Positions 1 to 12,932 of a stretch of 64,000 nt of DNA are shown here, one piece after another. The stretch is taken from the NCBI RefSeq assembly GCF_047496725.1, contig NC_132978.1, forward strand, positions 2,657,501 to 2,721,500. Direction: 5' to 3'. The notes beneath the pieces were generated by a model, which saw only the letters and a program-made list of their open reading frames with translations, ran no database searches and was not told the DNA's origin. The stretch is from Anoplolepis gracilipes (Eukaryota > Arthropoda > Insecta > Hymenoptera > Formicidae). Numbering within the stretch: position 1 is the stretch's first letter; every line of letters begins with the position of its first letter. The position numbers and the translations under genes were made by a program.

Positions 1-3000
1 TTAAAAGAAATAATTAAAAAAAAGAGAAGAAAAGCGCATTTTGCTGCATGAGTGAAGTCTGGACGTGTGATGTGCATGGGAGCAAACTATATAACATTAC
101 TAAATAACATCTGATTAGAGAGATTTCGACTCATGCATACCACTCAAGATTCCTCTCGACTCTATATTGTATGTTAGAAAGCAATAAAAAAAAGAAAAGG
201 AAATTAACACTTTCGGCGTTGTCAATTGTGTAAAAGAAATTAATTGAATTAATAATTTCTCCAAATTTTTATACATACAAGTTTGGCATGAACTAATGTA
301 ACATTGAATGACTTGATATAAATACAAGCACTATTTCTATAAATATGCTGATTGTAAAATATAAAATCAGTATTCACAACAGTGGAACCTTTATAAACGA
401 TTTTTTGCTTCAATTCTAATCTTTCTTAAATCTATATCCATGATATTCGCATTATGCAGCATAGCGCAAGATATAATCTTTAACTTCGAAAGGACATAAA
501 AACAATTAATAACTGTCGAAGTAAAAGAAATATTTACTATTTATAATGGGGTAATGGGAATCCTTGCTCTTATGTTAAGTGATCGAACTGAAGTTGAATT
601 CAATGTGTTGAATAGCTTGAGATTTGTGAAACACAAATAGCGAAAATAAATTTAAGCTATAATTATATAGTTGTGAAGTAAAGAGCAAATGCTGGAAGAG
701 AGGATGCAGTTTTTCAACTTTGACATAAAACTTGTAAATTCCTGCAAACTTTATCAAAAATATAATAACATCAGTGATATCTCTCTCTGACAATGATTAA
801 TAATATTTTTACTTACATTTTACTTACGTATTCATTTTTCCTTGTAGAAATTTATTGCAAATACAATAGAAGTTGGTAATATCTAATATTATATATTCAC
901 TGAGGTTATTATTTTATTGATAATCTTATCGCTACAACTACATCAATCTGTTCTAGCACAATTTATCTGTCACTTGACAGTTCACCCTGACTCAAAGCAA
1001 AATAATTTCAATCATTTTATCATTGAATTTACAATGCATTCTACAATCAAATACTAAAATTGCATAATTTGTTATTTACATTTTATGAACATAATTATAG
1101 ATTACGAAACCTGTATGATAAATACACAACATGATATATAAAAAATAAGTTTTTTTTACAGATGTGCAAATAAAATAACGAAATTAATAGTTTATGTAAG
1201 GTATAAGAGAAATATTTCTTTAGACTCTCATTTTAAAAGGAAGACAAATTGCTTGTAATCCTTAAGATTTAGATCACTTAAAGCGGCGCGATGACACATC
1301 TTGTGTATTTGGAAATTTGGATAAAAAGACCATGTATACATATATACTTCAATCATTAAGTTATTTGTCGATACAATATGCTGGGGCCATGGGTGATGTC
1401 AACCGCATAATATATCAAATGTAATACAAAGACATTAGATGTGTCTATTTATAATTTGCCGGTATCGAACATACCGTTAAGTGTTCACTATCACATTCAA
1501 TACACATAAAGTACGAAAAACAAGGAAACATAACTCTTAACAGATATTGGTGGGCAAGGCCTACTATTTTTATCCAACTTTATATTTCACACATAAAAGC
1601 ATAAGTCTATATACATTTTTGTTAAAATGTATATTGTTTTATAATAAGTATGTCTATTATATATAATGGATACGTTACAAAGTTTAAATATGAACTACTG
1701 AATGAAATAAATGTTGATCATTGCGCAATTTGGTTTCTAAATCACATTGAAATACATCAACCCCGTCGCGAAAGAATCATTCAAATTTAAAAGCAGAAGC
1801 GGGAAATCTCTTGGTGCTATCGCTTACTACACATTACACAGCCAGACATTGTATGCGAAAACGGAAACTAACAAAGTACATTGTACATTGTAGAATGTAG
1901 CCTATAGCCTGCTGGAGCCTTAATCTGTTCACTTTACGTTGGGGGAATGGGGATGGGGACAATGAAGATTGGGTCTTGGGGAAATACTATGTACATATGT
2001 TATTTGGATGAATGAATGCGACAACCATCATTTGACTCTTAATGCAATAGGATTCGAAACATGTGTGTAATATTATTTGTACTTTGTAAGTTACATCGTA
2101 ATTCAAGGCATCGTCATCTTTACTGCAACTGCAGTAAAATTCTTGAAAGAGAAAAGGAAAACGCGAAAGAGATTCTTGCCATTGATACTTAAGGATACTT
2201 CAGTCAGAGTACATATGAATAAAATATGATAAATTATTTGTTAGCATGCAAAGCGCGCAATAACGAAGTTATTCATGTAAATACAATCTCACACATATAC
2301 TATTCAAGTCTCATTGTTTGTATTACGTATGTAAATTACAAAATGGAGCGTTGAGGTATGTTTCGAATCTTGTCAAAACTCCATACAACATAGTTGCCTA
2401 CGATATTGAAAACTAGGTATTACCTACACTCAAGTGTACACCGTAACATAACAAAACGCATGTCCTTATGTAAAAATTTAAACACAGAATACATTTATCA
2501 GTTAAATTATGTATTATTGAATGTTATGATTGATTAAATAAAGTGATATGACACTTTATAATAGAGTTTTTAAGTATGAAAACAATTCTTTTATGTAAAT
2601 GATTTGTGTATATTAATTTTTGCCACGCCATATATAGATAGGTACATGTATAATTAATTATTTAATGTACTTTATAACTCAATAGAATTTATAAATGTAG
2701 AACAATTTTTACATTTATATTTTTTATACGTAATGATTACATTTATTACTCCATGAAATTTTTTAAAACTGTATTTATTTAGATTCCTGTCAATATAAAA
2801 TTTATTTTATATTAAACTAAAATTATTCTAATAAGATAGGTGTAGAAAAGTATTTTAAGGAAAAATTTAGAAAATTCTTTTGTATTATCTCTAACGAACG
2901 ATAATTATAAGAGCATATATCTCAAATTAACCTTATATTATTATAATGACTGGAATCTAACAAATTATGTAGATTATATTTACACGTAAGTCGTAAAGTA

Positions 3001-4269
3001 AACAATTTTAATTAATGTAACGTATACTCTAATACAATTTATTTCACAATAAGGATGAGATAAATATAGGTACCTTTGTTCTTGTTATTATTTACGTGTG
3101 TTTTCATGTGTGCAGATCTACTTGATAAACAAACATACTATACTGTGAGATACGTACACACACAACGTGTCATAATTCAAAGATCTGCGAAAAAATAGAA
3201 GAACGTACCTTGAACAAATTATGCTAGACATTATTATACTCAATATAAGATGCGAAAAATAAATATACAGACACATAATTGCACGATAAAGCATCACAAA
3301 GACGCCTTAACGAAACTTGACATTCATAGACAGCCATCTATGTTTATACCATCGGCCATTGTTAAAATGGCAACCAAACGGAAGAACACGTGATAGCAGG
3401 TGTTGCTCTTTTACACTTGTGTATGTGTATGTACATTTTCTCTACTGAAAGTAAAGCAAATATTACAAATACCGTCTCTCTATTCTGAAATTTCCTTTCA
3501 ATTTCTATGCATTTAGATATCAGTTTTTTTGTTAGAACCACGCTTTTTTATACAATTTACTAATGTAAGTGATAATTTTTACGCTTTTATATTATCAGAT
3601 TTATTTTTCATGAAAGAAATTTCAGTTTACAGGAAGATCATTGTTCCAAAATAGAGAAAAAATAAAGGGCTACAATATATATTTTATTTTACAGAGAAAA
3701 AGGCAATGTATAAGAAAGTAAAAAAAAAAAAAAAAAAAAACAGCTAAGCTGACAGCAACTAGAAATACAAAAACATCTTTCACTAATTTACTTATATTTT
3801 ATCATATATTATTCAAACACACGCACACAGTGTTATCATATATATAATATTTTACTCCGCAAAAAAAACAAGAAAAATTATGCATATTTTAATCCATCAA
3901 AAAGTTGAAGATGAGTGTGAATCTTTTTGTGTATGGAATTATTACTTCTATTTCATTGTCATTTTCTGAAATAAATTTCTTTATCATGGTAAAAGGCGGA
4001 TAATGATAAACGTATTAATAAGCACTGTAATAGGCCAACACGTGACGTTGCAGGTTGCAAATGATGCAAGACGATGGTAGTGTCATCTGTCATGTGCACC
4101 GGTACTATCACCGCGTTATATGATTACATACGATTATAGCCACCCTGTTGTATATCCATCTCCGCCATCTCCGTGACTTTGACGACAACGAGCAGAATAT
4201 TCTCCGCAGTAGTTTATCTCCATTATTATCTTGTCTCCTAAACGGAATTGAGAGATTATCTTACAAGGA
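1..4269. other. Non-coding leading region; probable ENOX promoter and 5' UTR at its right end
   Basis: No exon-like open frame or recognisable protein fragment was found on either strand. The sequence is AT-rich with A/T runs. Around 3340-3420 there is a short GC-richer patch with AAAATGGC and CACGTG motifs. A consensus donor (taat|gtaagt) sits at about 3564/3565, so this could be the promoter and a non-coding first exon of the downstream ENOX gene; that link is inference. The 1-3 kb part may be the 3' UTR of a gene outside the window. I see nothing else supportable here. Confidence 0.4.
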
Positions 4270-4912
4270 ATGGCTTATAATTTTCCCGGGGTACCGGCAA
4301 CTGCTATGCCACCCATGGGTGAGGCTGATTAATTCTCTAACCATCATTAACCCAGTCTGTCTTCTACAAAAATAATGATTATTTACACAGATATAGTTCT
4401 AAAATAGAAAGCTAGTAGTTAATTATATAGGAGTATAGTTATATCTACTTCTCTAAATGAGAATATTTAAATATTACAGAAACATTAAGAAAAATATGTA
4501 CTTGTTTTACGACATAACTACTAAGCTATTTTAGAACTATTTGAATGATTAAAAAAATATAGAATTAAATATATTAATTATCTTAAATTTTTAGCATTTT
4601 CAGAGCCTATCAGTTAATAATAAAAATCTAGTGCTTGTACATTTAAAGATAGATATATAACAAATGTTGAAAAGAAATTTAAGAAAAATATATGTGTAAA
4701 GAGATATAAAGATAATACTACTATAGATTTCAGTACATGTAGAAATTGCAAGAATTAAATTTGCCAAGTTAGTGAAAAAAAATTAAAACTGAGAAATGAA
4801 GAAGGCTTTTTAGTAGTAAAGTTATTTCTATATCACTGAAAGAGAATTATATGAGGAAAAAAATGAAAAAAAACTTTTATAAGAATAAACTAAATTTTTA
4901 TCAGAATAAAAT

Positions 4913-4964
<52 letters not shown>

Positions 4965-7900
4965 TATATATGATAACAATAAATAAAATTAGAAATTTTT
5001 TTATACTAAGCAATAAATTTAAGACAACTTAAATAATTAGATCACTCAAACATTATTCTATATTTCCAATGTTACATAATTCACAGGTATGGGACCAATA
5101 GGTCCACTGGGCCCTATAGCAGGACCACAAAGCTTTATGGAGCTTGCAGGTCAAGGATTCCCACCGCTGCCACCACCACCCATACCACTGCCTGGAATGA
5201 ATGACTCGCCCCTGGAGTTCAGCACAAATAAAAATCAGCCGCCAATAGTACGAGAAACTTCTGACGACAGTAGCGATAGAAGAAGCGATAAGAATGATAA
5301 TAGGAGAGATCGGGAGAATAGAGATAGTCGCGATACACGAGATAACAATAGAAGGTATTTCAGTTTTATCTGTATTCTATTATTAAAAAAATGATAAACA
5401 GAATAATCTCGTAAGAGTTATGCAAGCCTTATAGACTATACATAACTTTAGTCATAGCTCATATATTATCTTACAAAAGGTCAAGGAGCGAACGCAGCGA
5501 TAGACGCGATAGAGATCGGGAAAGGAGGGAGGAGAGAAGCGAACGAGACAGAAGAGATGATCGAAGAGTCGAGGAAAGAAGTAGCACGAATTCCTCCAAA
5601 AATAATAATAATCACTCCAACAACTCGAGCAACAACGAAGTTTTATCGTCGACAAATACGAATAACGCACCGAGTATCGGCACGCAGATGGAATCCGCTG
5701 GTGTCTGGGGAATGGGAGTAGGTTATCCCATGATGGGCATGGGTCCCATGGGACCGATGGCACCCATGATGAGTGAAATGGCACTGGGTCCGCACATGAG
5801 TCACACGCACGGCTACAATCCGATGGGTATGAGTATGATGTCACATGATGGCAGTATGATAGGCGCTCAAATACTTGGTGCCGAACAAATCATGACAGAC
5901 GCGGCACAAATTATGACGGCGAGTCTGCCACCGCCACCCACAACGCCTCAAGGTACCAAAGAGATCATACATTGTAAGAGTTGTGTGCTATTCCCGCCAA
6001 ATCCGAATGCCCCACCGCCCACCACGCGTGAAAGGCCACCAGGATGTAGAACAATTTTTGTTGGAGGTAAATATTATTTGTGCATTGAATATAAAAGTAT
6101 AATTATTCGATCTCGTATAAATTTTTCTAATAACTATAATGTTTTGCATAGGTTTACCAGAAAACATTACGGAAGCTATAATACAAGAGATATTTGAACG
6201 ATGTGGGGAAATAACTACCTTGCGTCTTTCAAAGAAAAATTTTTGTCATATACGCTTTGTATTGGAAGCCAGTGTCGATGCAGCAATCTATTTATCTGGC
6301 TATAGAGTAAGAATAGGATCTAGTGGAGAACCTGCAAACACTGGTAGACTTCATGTAGATTTCGCACAGGTTTGTTATCTGTTAAAAATTGTTATCTCCT
6401 AATGTATAATTAATGTTAATCTATTTATGTTAATTTATTTATCTACTTGCATAGTCATTAATAATAATAATAATTTTTAGGCTAGAGATGATCAATATGA
6501 ATGGGAATGCAGGCAACGACAACTGCAAAGGGAACAACGTCATAGAGAAAGGGTAGAGAAGGAAAGACAAAGACCGCCGTCGAGTCCACCTCCAGTAGTG
6601 CATTACACGGACCACGAAGCATCCAATATCTGCGAAAAAATTAAACAAGATGACACGTTTATGAAAGCAGTACAAGTAAGTACTAATTGTTAAATAATAA
6701 CAATAACCAAATAAAAACAAACGAACAATAACAATAATTTTTTTCTTAGCTTACAATTATACTCGTAAATAAATTTCTCTGTAAATTTCTCTAATCTATA
6801 AATGGTTTTGCAGGTCGTTGTAACGTGGCTGGAACGAGGAGATTGCACCAAACGTAATGCCAATACCTTCTACTCGATGATACAATCGACGAACTCTCAC
6901 GTGCGTCGACTCCTAACGGAGAAAGCTGCATATGAGGAAGAGCTGCAGAAAGCCAAGGAACTGATGAAGGGAAGAATGCAAGGACTTCTCATACAATGTA
7001 CGTTTACATACTTTCGTTTTCTCTGTCTTCAAGACAGCTCCATACTATCGTACATATTTCGTGTGCGCTAAGAAAATCCGCATTGGCTGGTAAGTTCACT
7101 TTGGCATATAAATAGGCCCAACGAGGAAATCATCTCTCTTCCTTATTTGGATATAGCAAATACAAAAAAAACTTCGTAATTATCTGATTATCGTGATAGA
7201 GTAAAAGTAATGACAGCGGTATCACTACGTTCTTCACACTGTGTGAACGACAAATCTTTGTGCCACATATCGAGTTCCAATAATAAGCAGAGATTTTTCT
7301 TACGAAGGTATGTGTTATACATCACGTGATAATTAAGAGTAACAATTCATGACATTAAGGTACGACAACCAATTCTAATCAGGTATCAAAATATCAAATT
7401 TCGAATTTTAAGCTTGCCGATCTCGACGTATGATATTCCAAAGAACGGCTTTGCATATCAAGTGATACGCTTGACGTAAAATTATATAACTCTTGGTATA
7501 CGACAAAGTATTTCTCTGTCTCGTCACTAACTTTTGCAATCTCTCAAGTGTATCATAGCGAGTTCGTTATATATGAAATCTGTTTGTGGTCAATGCACGA
7601 TTGGAGGCGACTCGGTAGGAAGGATCAGGGATAGTAGGCGAGGATAAGGTGGGTGAAAAATCCTATCTTCTCGGACTTAGGATCCAACAAAACTGACGAG
7701 CAAAGGCAGTTTATCGCAAATTCTATCTCAATAGAAGCCATAGTGTACTTGAAAGTTGCATGCTTGACAATGCTAAGAAGTAAGGGTGATGGGCTGGGCA
7801 TCTGTTGTTAAGAGATTATTTTGAATCGCAAGATTCAAACTATCTTTATATAATTCTTTATTGAATTCATATATGCGAATATTATAAACTACGTTATAAT

Positions 7901-10227
7901 AAACAAGTAAGATATCAAAATGTGTTGGCTGTTCAAAATAATTCTTAACATTGGAAATCCAGAAATTGCAAGTCTTCTGGGGTTACATTATCCGCAGTAA
8001 GGTGGAAAGGCGTACAATGAGAACGGAATGTTTGGTGAAACCAACTACATTAGATTAAATGCGGCACAATCTACATGAGACTCTGTGAGACTATTTGTAG
8101 CTGTATCAATACGTATCAAAATACGATTAAATTAAAGGTGGGAGATACTTTTCTATTCATCGAGCGGAATGTCACGATAGCTAAAAAGTTTAAACATGAC
8201 AAGAGAGTGCGCGTAAAGAGAGTACTAGAAAGCATAGACGAAACTACCAACCTTAGAGTTTCAAGCAAAAAAAAGGTATACAACGGTGGATTTGTTGTGT
8301 TTTTTTGTATGCAACATGCGACCATGTCATCAACAGTCAGTCAGATCGAACGAGTCTTTACCGCGGCCAGCCACAAGAAGGTCTGGGATCACTTCACTAA
8401 GGCACAACGGAAGAACATCGAGATGTGGAAGAAGCAATCCTCGGTATGTACGTAATGCATTTCCACAATGCTGGTAGCGTGTCTTTTCTTCTTCCTTCTC
8501 TTATCTATTTAACTTGAAGCAATCTCAGAGTCTTGTCTGTCGCAATATGCTCCTATGCGCGTTTTGCACGATACCTCCAAACACGCTCGTTTTGCAAATT
8601 GTATTTCTAAGATATCTACAGGTAAGTGCGATAATTGAGAAAGAGTCAAATTTCCGCCTGCAAAAAAGAAAAACGGTCAGACACCTCGCTTTTCTTCGTG
8701 CGTTTATAATTCGGTACTTTATCGTGGAATGCCGCAATAAAAGACAGATAAATCCTGTCGGCAACGCGCACCACGTTAAGAAAACAGCGTATGGAACAGA
8801 AGGTAATGCGAGATTAATACTTCCGGATCGAAGAAAAGCAACCACAGACTATCAGACAGCATGGATTCGCCTCATTTTCCTGAACAGTGTTATTCAATAT
8901 ACAATATTTATTATTTCTGTACTTCAGAGCTGCATCTTTGCTTCTTAAGTTCAGGTAAGCCCAAAGCGTCCCAAAGAGGCACAATCTCGGAAATAATCTT
9001 AACAAAAACTAAGAACAAAATCTTATTCCATCGCGTGTCTCAACTCTGAATTACAGAAATTTACTATATAACATAAAAAGAAAAAGATTAGTAGTATATT
9101 ATATATATATATATATATATAAAAATCATAGAGCCAGTCACACACGTTTAGGGATATATACTTAAATACCATTGTTTGAACAGCATATATAAGAGACTAC
9201 ATACTTTGCATGCATTTGTGTGAAAAAGCGATATCCGCGGATCGATGCACTTTGTAATTTTCGCTGTTCGTAATGACAGGAAATAAAAGCGGTGCAACTG
9301 GAAGATAGTCTAATTGAAGGCGAGGGCGAAATGGACGTGTCGGATTCGGAAGAGGAACCGCAACGTAAGAAAACACGCAATCAGTCTGACAGTAACGAGG
9401 ACATGGAGAGATTGCAAAGTCTCAAGGAAGAGAACGACAGTCTGAGATGCCAGCTGGAAGCATATAAAAACGAAGTATGTATTAACATAGTGATTAAAGA
9501 ACAAGTGATTCAAAGGTGAAATATTTACGCGAAATTTAAATTTAAATCTCCTAGGTGGATCTCTTGAAATCGGAAACGAAAGCAGAGTTAGAAGCAAAGG
9601 AGAAACAAATGAAGATGCTGCAACAAACACTGAAAGGTATGCAGGAGCAGCTGATGCAGTCACGTAAACAGCAGGCACAGGACGATCAGAAGATCAAGGA
9701 TTTGACCGTCAAGTTAAATGCTACAAAAAAAGAAGAGCCTAGAGAAAGCGAGATTATCACTCTCGACAAAGACGACGATATAAGCGAGGAACCGCGTACA
9801 CCAAAACAGCACATTCTTGCCTCCAACTTCGTACAAGTCACTCAAAAGGATGCCAAGCTCATCGGTAAATATATTCACAGTTTGACAATGAAAGAGATTG
9901 TCTCAATAACGTCTTCTTAAAAAGTTAAAAAATGATTAAAGAAAACGTCTTTTCGACACCTTTGCAATATTAATTATGATTTTTGTTAATGATGTATGAT
10001 ACATTTTAGGACTTATAGCGACGTTTCTACATATCCATCCGTTTGGCGCGAGCGTAGATTACTTGTGGTCTTATCTGCAAAAAATGGAACCTGGCATTAA
10101 ACCTAACGAAGTCGAAGTTTTAATGCAACGTTTTCCACAAGTCTTTAAACAGGAATTGTTTGGCATCGGTGCAAATATGGAAAGACGCTGGCAGTTTTCA
10201 GGTTTTAACGTTTATCGTACTCATTGA
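4270..10227 (+). CDS. ENOX1: ENOX1/ENOX2-like RRM protein (ecto-NOX disulfide-thiol exchanger family)
   Basis: Ten coding exons: 4270-4318, 5087-5354, 5480-6066, 6152-6369, 6481-6675, 6814-6997, 8337-8443, 9280-9474, 9555-9864, 10010-10227; they join in phase to 776 residues. The N-terminus is Gly/Met/Pro-rich, followed by an Arg/Asp/Glu/Ser-rich stretch (about 75-143), another Met-rich segment, then an RRM at about 296-375 with RNP2 TIFVGGL and RNP1-like KNFCHIRF. After it come the family-typical HVRRL block, WDHFTKAQRKN (exon 7), LKEENDSLRCQLEAYKNEV, a coiled coil, and the conserved C-terminal block containing HIHPFG and DYLWSY. This order matches vertebrate ENOX1/2, described as surface hydroquinone/NADH oxidases; with an RRM and RD/RE repeats, a nuclear RNA-binding role is at least as plausible here. 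The first Met (4270) is the earliest in its frame in the exon after a TGA at 4249; an upstream coding exon cannot be excluded. The 1.3-kb and 0.8-kb introns around exon 7 are the largest after the first. Confidence 0.9.
4915..4961. repeat. (TA)n microsatellite
   Basis: About 45 bp of uninterrupted TA dinucleotides in the first coding intron of the ENOX gene. Confidence 0.95.
6998..8336 (+). other. Large ENOX intron
   Basis: This 1.3-kb intron separates exons 6 and 7; the 836-bp intron 8444-9279 follows exon 7. Both are less AT-rich and more complex than the other introns. The open frames in them do not resemble proteins I know. No splice-bounded coding segment other than 8337-8443 could be supported, and no terminal repeats were seen. 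Confidence 0.5.
9092..9120. repeat. (AT)n microsatellite
   Basis: A run of about 28 bp of alternating A and T inside the ENOX intron before exon 8. Confidence 0.9.
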
Positions 10228-10387
10228 TTAAATCTAGGCGACTAAATGTGTAAAAAAAAATTGCGAAAGTAACATTTGTCTTGTTGTTCCTTTCTTAGTA
10301 TTACTATCCGCAATGCGATCCGCGAGTGCAATCGAAATTTGTCAATGATAAATGTATTAAAATGACGAACAGAATATGTCGTGAATT

Positions 10388-10393
10388 AATAAA
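10388..10393 (+). terminator. Polyadenylation signal of the ENOX gene
   Basis: AATAAA lies about 160 bp after the ENOX stop codon, before the DPH4 promoter. Its position suits a short 3' UTR. Confidence 0.6.
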
Positions 10394-10560
10394 GTATCTT
10401 TATCAATTCTTAATTCGAAATTATTAATAATTTCGAGCATAACCATAATTATAATTAAATTTTGATTGTTTTTTATTAAAATTTAACAAGTGTCTAATCA
10501 ATTTAAGATTATAAAAAATTATTTATATTTACATCGTGGCTTATAATCGCGTAGTTATAT

Positions 10561-10572
10561 CGCGCATGCGCG
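10561..10572. promoter_or_regulatory. NRF-1/Ewg-type palindrome in the DPH4 promoter
   Basis: CGCGCATGCGCG is a perfect 12-bp palindrome matching the consensus YGCGCAYGCGCR of NRF-1 (Erect wing in flies). The right half followed by AAA (GCGCGAAA) also resembles an E2F site. It lies about 160 bp upstream of the DPH4 start codon in an otherwise AT-rich spacer, as expected for a housekeeping promoter. Binding is inferred. Confidence 0.65.
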
Positions 10573-10670
10573 AAAAAGGGAATTCCACTTTTAACTGCTT
10601 CATGTTGGTAGCCTTGCTTGGAGTTTAAATTACAATATGACAGATCACGCAACGTGAATCACTTGAGGTT

Positions 10671-10736
10671 ATGTCGACAATAAAAGCATATATTTTACCT
10701 GGAAAGATCGGTGATTGCTATCGAAGATACGAATGA
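10671..10736 (+). other. Upstream ORF overlapping the DPH4 start codon (ATGA)
   Basis: An ATG at 10671 opens a 21-codon frame ending in TGA at 10734-10736. The main DPH4 ATG is 10733-10735, so stop and start share ATGA. A second tiny upstream frame (ATG at about 10636, six codons) precedes it. If transcription starts upstream of 10671, ribosomes would reach the DPH4 ATG by leaky scanning or termination-reinitiation. The transcription start is not known from the sequence. Confidence 0.45.
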
Positions 10737-11149
10737 ATTACTACGAAATACTCGGCTGCAGCAAAGACTCTACGGACGAAGAGATCAAGCGTGCTTATCG
10801 GCGTCGCTTGCTGCAATTTCATCCTGATAAAAGCGGCTCTACGGACAGCCAAGAGTTTCACAATGTTACTGAAGCCTGGCGTGTTTTGGGACAGCCAGAA
10901 TCCAGAAGGCGATACGATGCGGTCTGTAAACAAGAAGAATTAGAAGATAGGGAAAAATTAGAAGACAGTCCCGTGTATGCGCGTCTCTCGCCGAGCGATT
11001 TTGAGGAATCCGTGCTAGAGGACACGTTGTTTTATCTCTGCAGATGCGGTAGCCATTACTTCGTCGAGCGAGATGATCTTCGTGAAAAGAACGTTTTACT
11101 TCACGTAATGTGCGACGGTTGTACGCTTATTATCGTTGTTGAAACGTAG
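10733..11149 (+). CDS. Dph4: DPH4 / DNAJC24, J-domain zinc-finger protein of diphthamide synthesis
   Basis: A single-exon frame of 138 residues. Residues 1-65 form a J domain (starts NYYEILGCS, helix II with KRAYRRRLLQ, HPD at 30-32, helix III ending in RRRYDAV). The C-terminus carries a CSL (DPH-type) zinc finger with Cys pairs C103/C105 (CRC) and C127/C130 (CDGC). This architecture is diagnostic of Dph4, which binds iron or zinc, stimulates Hsp70 ATPase and supports the first steps of diphthamide formation on eEF2. The open frame continues upstream only through a non-ATG codon, so the ATG at 10733 is taken as the start; it gives the usual family length. It lies about 500 bp downstream of ENOX on the same strand but has its own NRF-1-type promoter site, so it is a separate gene. 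Confidence 0.93.
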   Translation: MNYYEILGCSKDSTDEEIKRAYRRRLLQFHPDKSGSTDSQEFHNVTEAWRVLGQPESRRRYDAVCKQEELEDREKLEDSPVYARLSPSDFEESVLEDTLFYLCRCGSHYFVERDDLREKNVLLHVMCDGCTLIIVVET

Positions 11150-11421
11150 CATAAATCAATGTAAAATTTATATAGAAAAATATATTTTGATATATCTAAA
11201 CATTTTTTGAAAATCTATGTTCCATAAAGCACTGAACAAATTAATGTATTTGAACGAATATTTATGTCTAGCAGGTAAGACGATGGATTAAGAGGTATTT
11301 TTTTTACATTTGTTTTTGTATAGTATAAGATAATGTCCACAGTTATATAGAAAGAAGTCAAAATCGAACATTTATTTTGTACAAAATATGTTTCTTAGCA
11401 CAAGAACATGTGTACAGCCGT

Positions 11422-11427
11422 AATAAA
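11422..11427 (+). terminator. Polyadenylation signal, probably DPH4
   Basis: AATAAA followed within 5 bp by a 16-bp A tract, about 270 bp after the DPH4 stop codon. Confidence 0.5.
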
Positions 11428-12837
11428 TTTAAAAAAAAAAAAAAAACAATCTAAAATATGTAGCAACATTTTTTTCTATTTCTTATAAAAAAATGATACA
11501 ACAGGTAACACATTCTTATAATATAAACTATTGAGCAATATACAAATAAACACGACACCTAGTCTAACCTAGGTCCAATAATAAAGATGCATTTGCACAA
11601 ATTGCATTACCAATAATGCTATTCATGATTCAGTAGAATTCATGTAAAATTCGTCAGTTGATGCAGGATGATCCAAGTCCTTTTTTTATGCAATTTGAGT
11701 TAAATGGAAAAGATCTGGCTAATACAAATATTCTCCCTTTAGTAAGTCCACTCACTATTGATAAAAATCTTTAATCGAAAATAAAAGTGTACTATTCTGC
11801 TTCGTGCAGGTTTGTATTAGTTCACTGTTCTGTAAATCTGTATTGCACGCGAACAAGTGTGCTATTTTTGTATATTGCACCATGATAGAGTGAAACATAC
11901 AATGTTGGAAAATCTTTTACTCTAGATCGTCTCTATTGTAGAACAGCTATCTCTGTAAACTGAAATTTTCTTGGTGCTGTTTCACCACTTTATATTCACT
12001 ATATGCATAGAATGAGACAAAGACAGCAGAAAGTATCAAAATAAGCTAAGAGTAGCTTAATCTTGATTATTCTAAAATAGAGAGGTTTCTACAGTACAGA
12101 CAAAACTGTACTGTAAGAAAAAATTGTATTATTGATTTGAATTGTTTCATTTGCCTAGAGTCATGCTCCTCTAGTAAATGTTAATAATATGAAAATATCA
12201 GCTTGTAAACATTTATAAAAATATTTGTTTTTAACCAGATCACGATGTTTGTACAAGTAAGTAATAAAGTCTAAAGTCTTACATGATCAGGAAATATCAA
12301 AGCTTAAAAAATTAAAAAAAAAAAAAAAAGAAGTTTGACGCGTAGAACGGTCGATAAATTATACAAACTTATGTTCTGATGTAGACGTGTTTGAAATTTC
12401 TCATAAAAAAATCCGTATAGTTCCAAAGATTGTATCGAAATTGTCGTCGACAGTTTTCTCGTTTGTGCTCCAGGAAGTATGAGATTCTTCAAATATAATG
12501 TTATTTTGCCTTGTAGTTTCAGTACGTCTCAATCATCCCATCGTTTTCGTCTGCTACCGTTGACAAACACTCCTAAATGCCCACATAACAAACCTGTTAC
12601 ACTTACAATGAATTTTGAATTAATGATATTTGCTACTTTTGCATCGTTGATGATTCCACTGAATCGTTATAACAGCGAAAATTCAGAAATACACTGATAA
12701 GCTCCTCGTTTTTTTTTCCCCGTAAGTTTATGAGTCTTATAAATCTCACATTTGTACACCACAACAACGCGCACCGACAAAACAATAATTATAATTTTTC
12801 GACGGGCACTTTAATCCATCTGGAGATCATTCGCTAC

Positions 12838-12838
<1 letters not shown>

Positions 12839-12877
<39 letters not shown>

Positions 12878-12932
12878 CTCACTCACTCATTCATTCATTC
12901 ATTCTCTCTTTCTCTCTCTCTCTCATTCACTT
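12839..12932. repeat. Compound pyrimidine microsatellite (TTTC)n-(TCAC)n-(TCAT)n-(CT)n
   Basis: About ten TTTC units run into short TCAC and TCAT arrays and then a CT tract. It lies in the predicted ago 3' UTR, where the transcript would carry a long purine (GAAA/GA) tract. Confidence 0.9.

Noticed and set aside
4148..4375. 75-codon plus-strand frame overlapping the first ENOX exon
   Set aside because: It is in a different frame from the exon (4270-4318, MAYNFPG...) that joins in phase to the next ENOX exon.
8075..8455. 126-codon plus-strand frame as a separate gene
   Set aside because: Only 8337-8443 is coding; it is the WDHFTKAQRKN exon of ENOX with good splice sites. The rest of the frame is intron.
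8514..8948. 144-codon frame in the ENOX intron as a nested gene or transposon piece
   Set aside because: No recognisable domain, no start context, terminal repeats or splice support.
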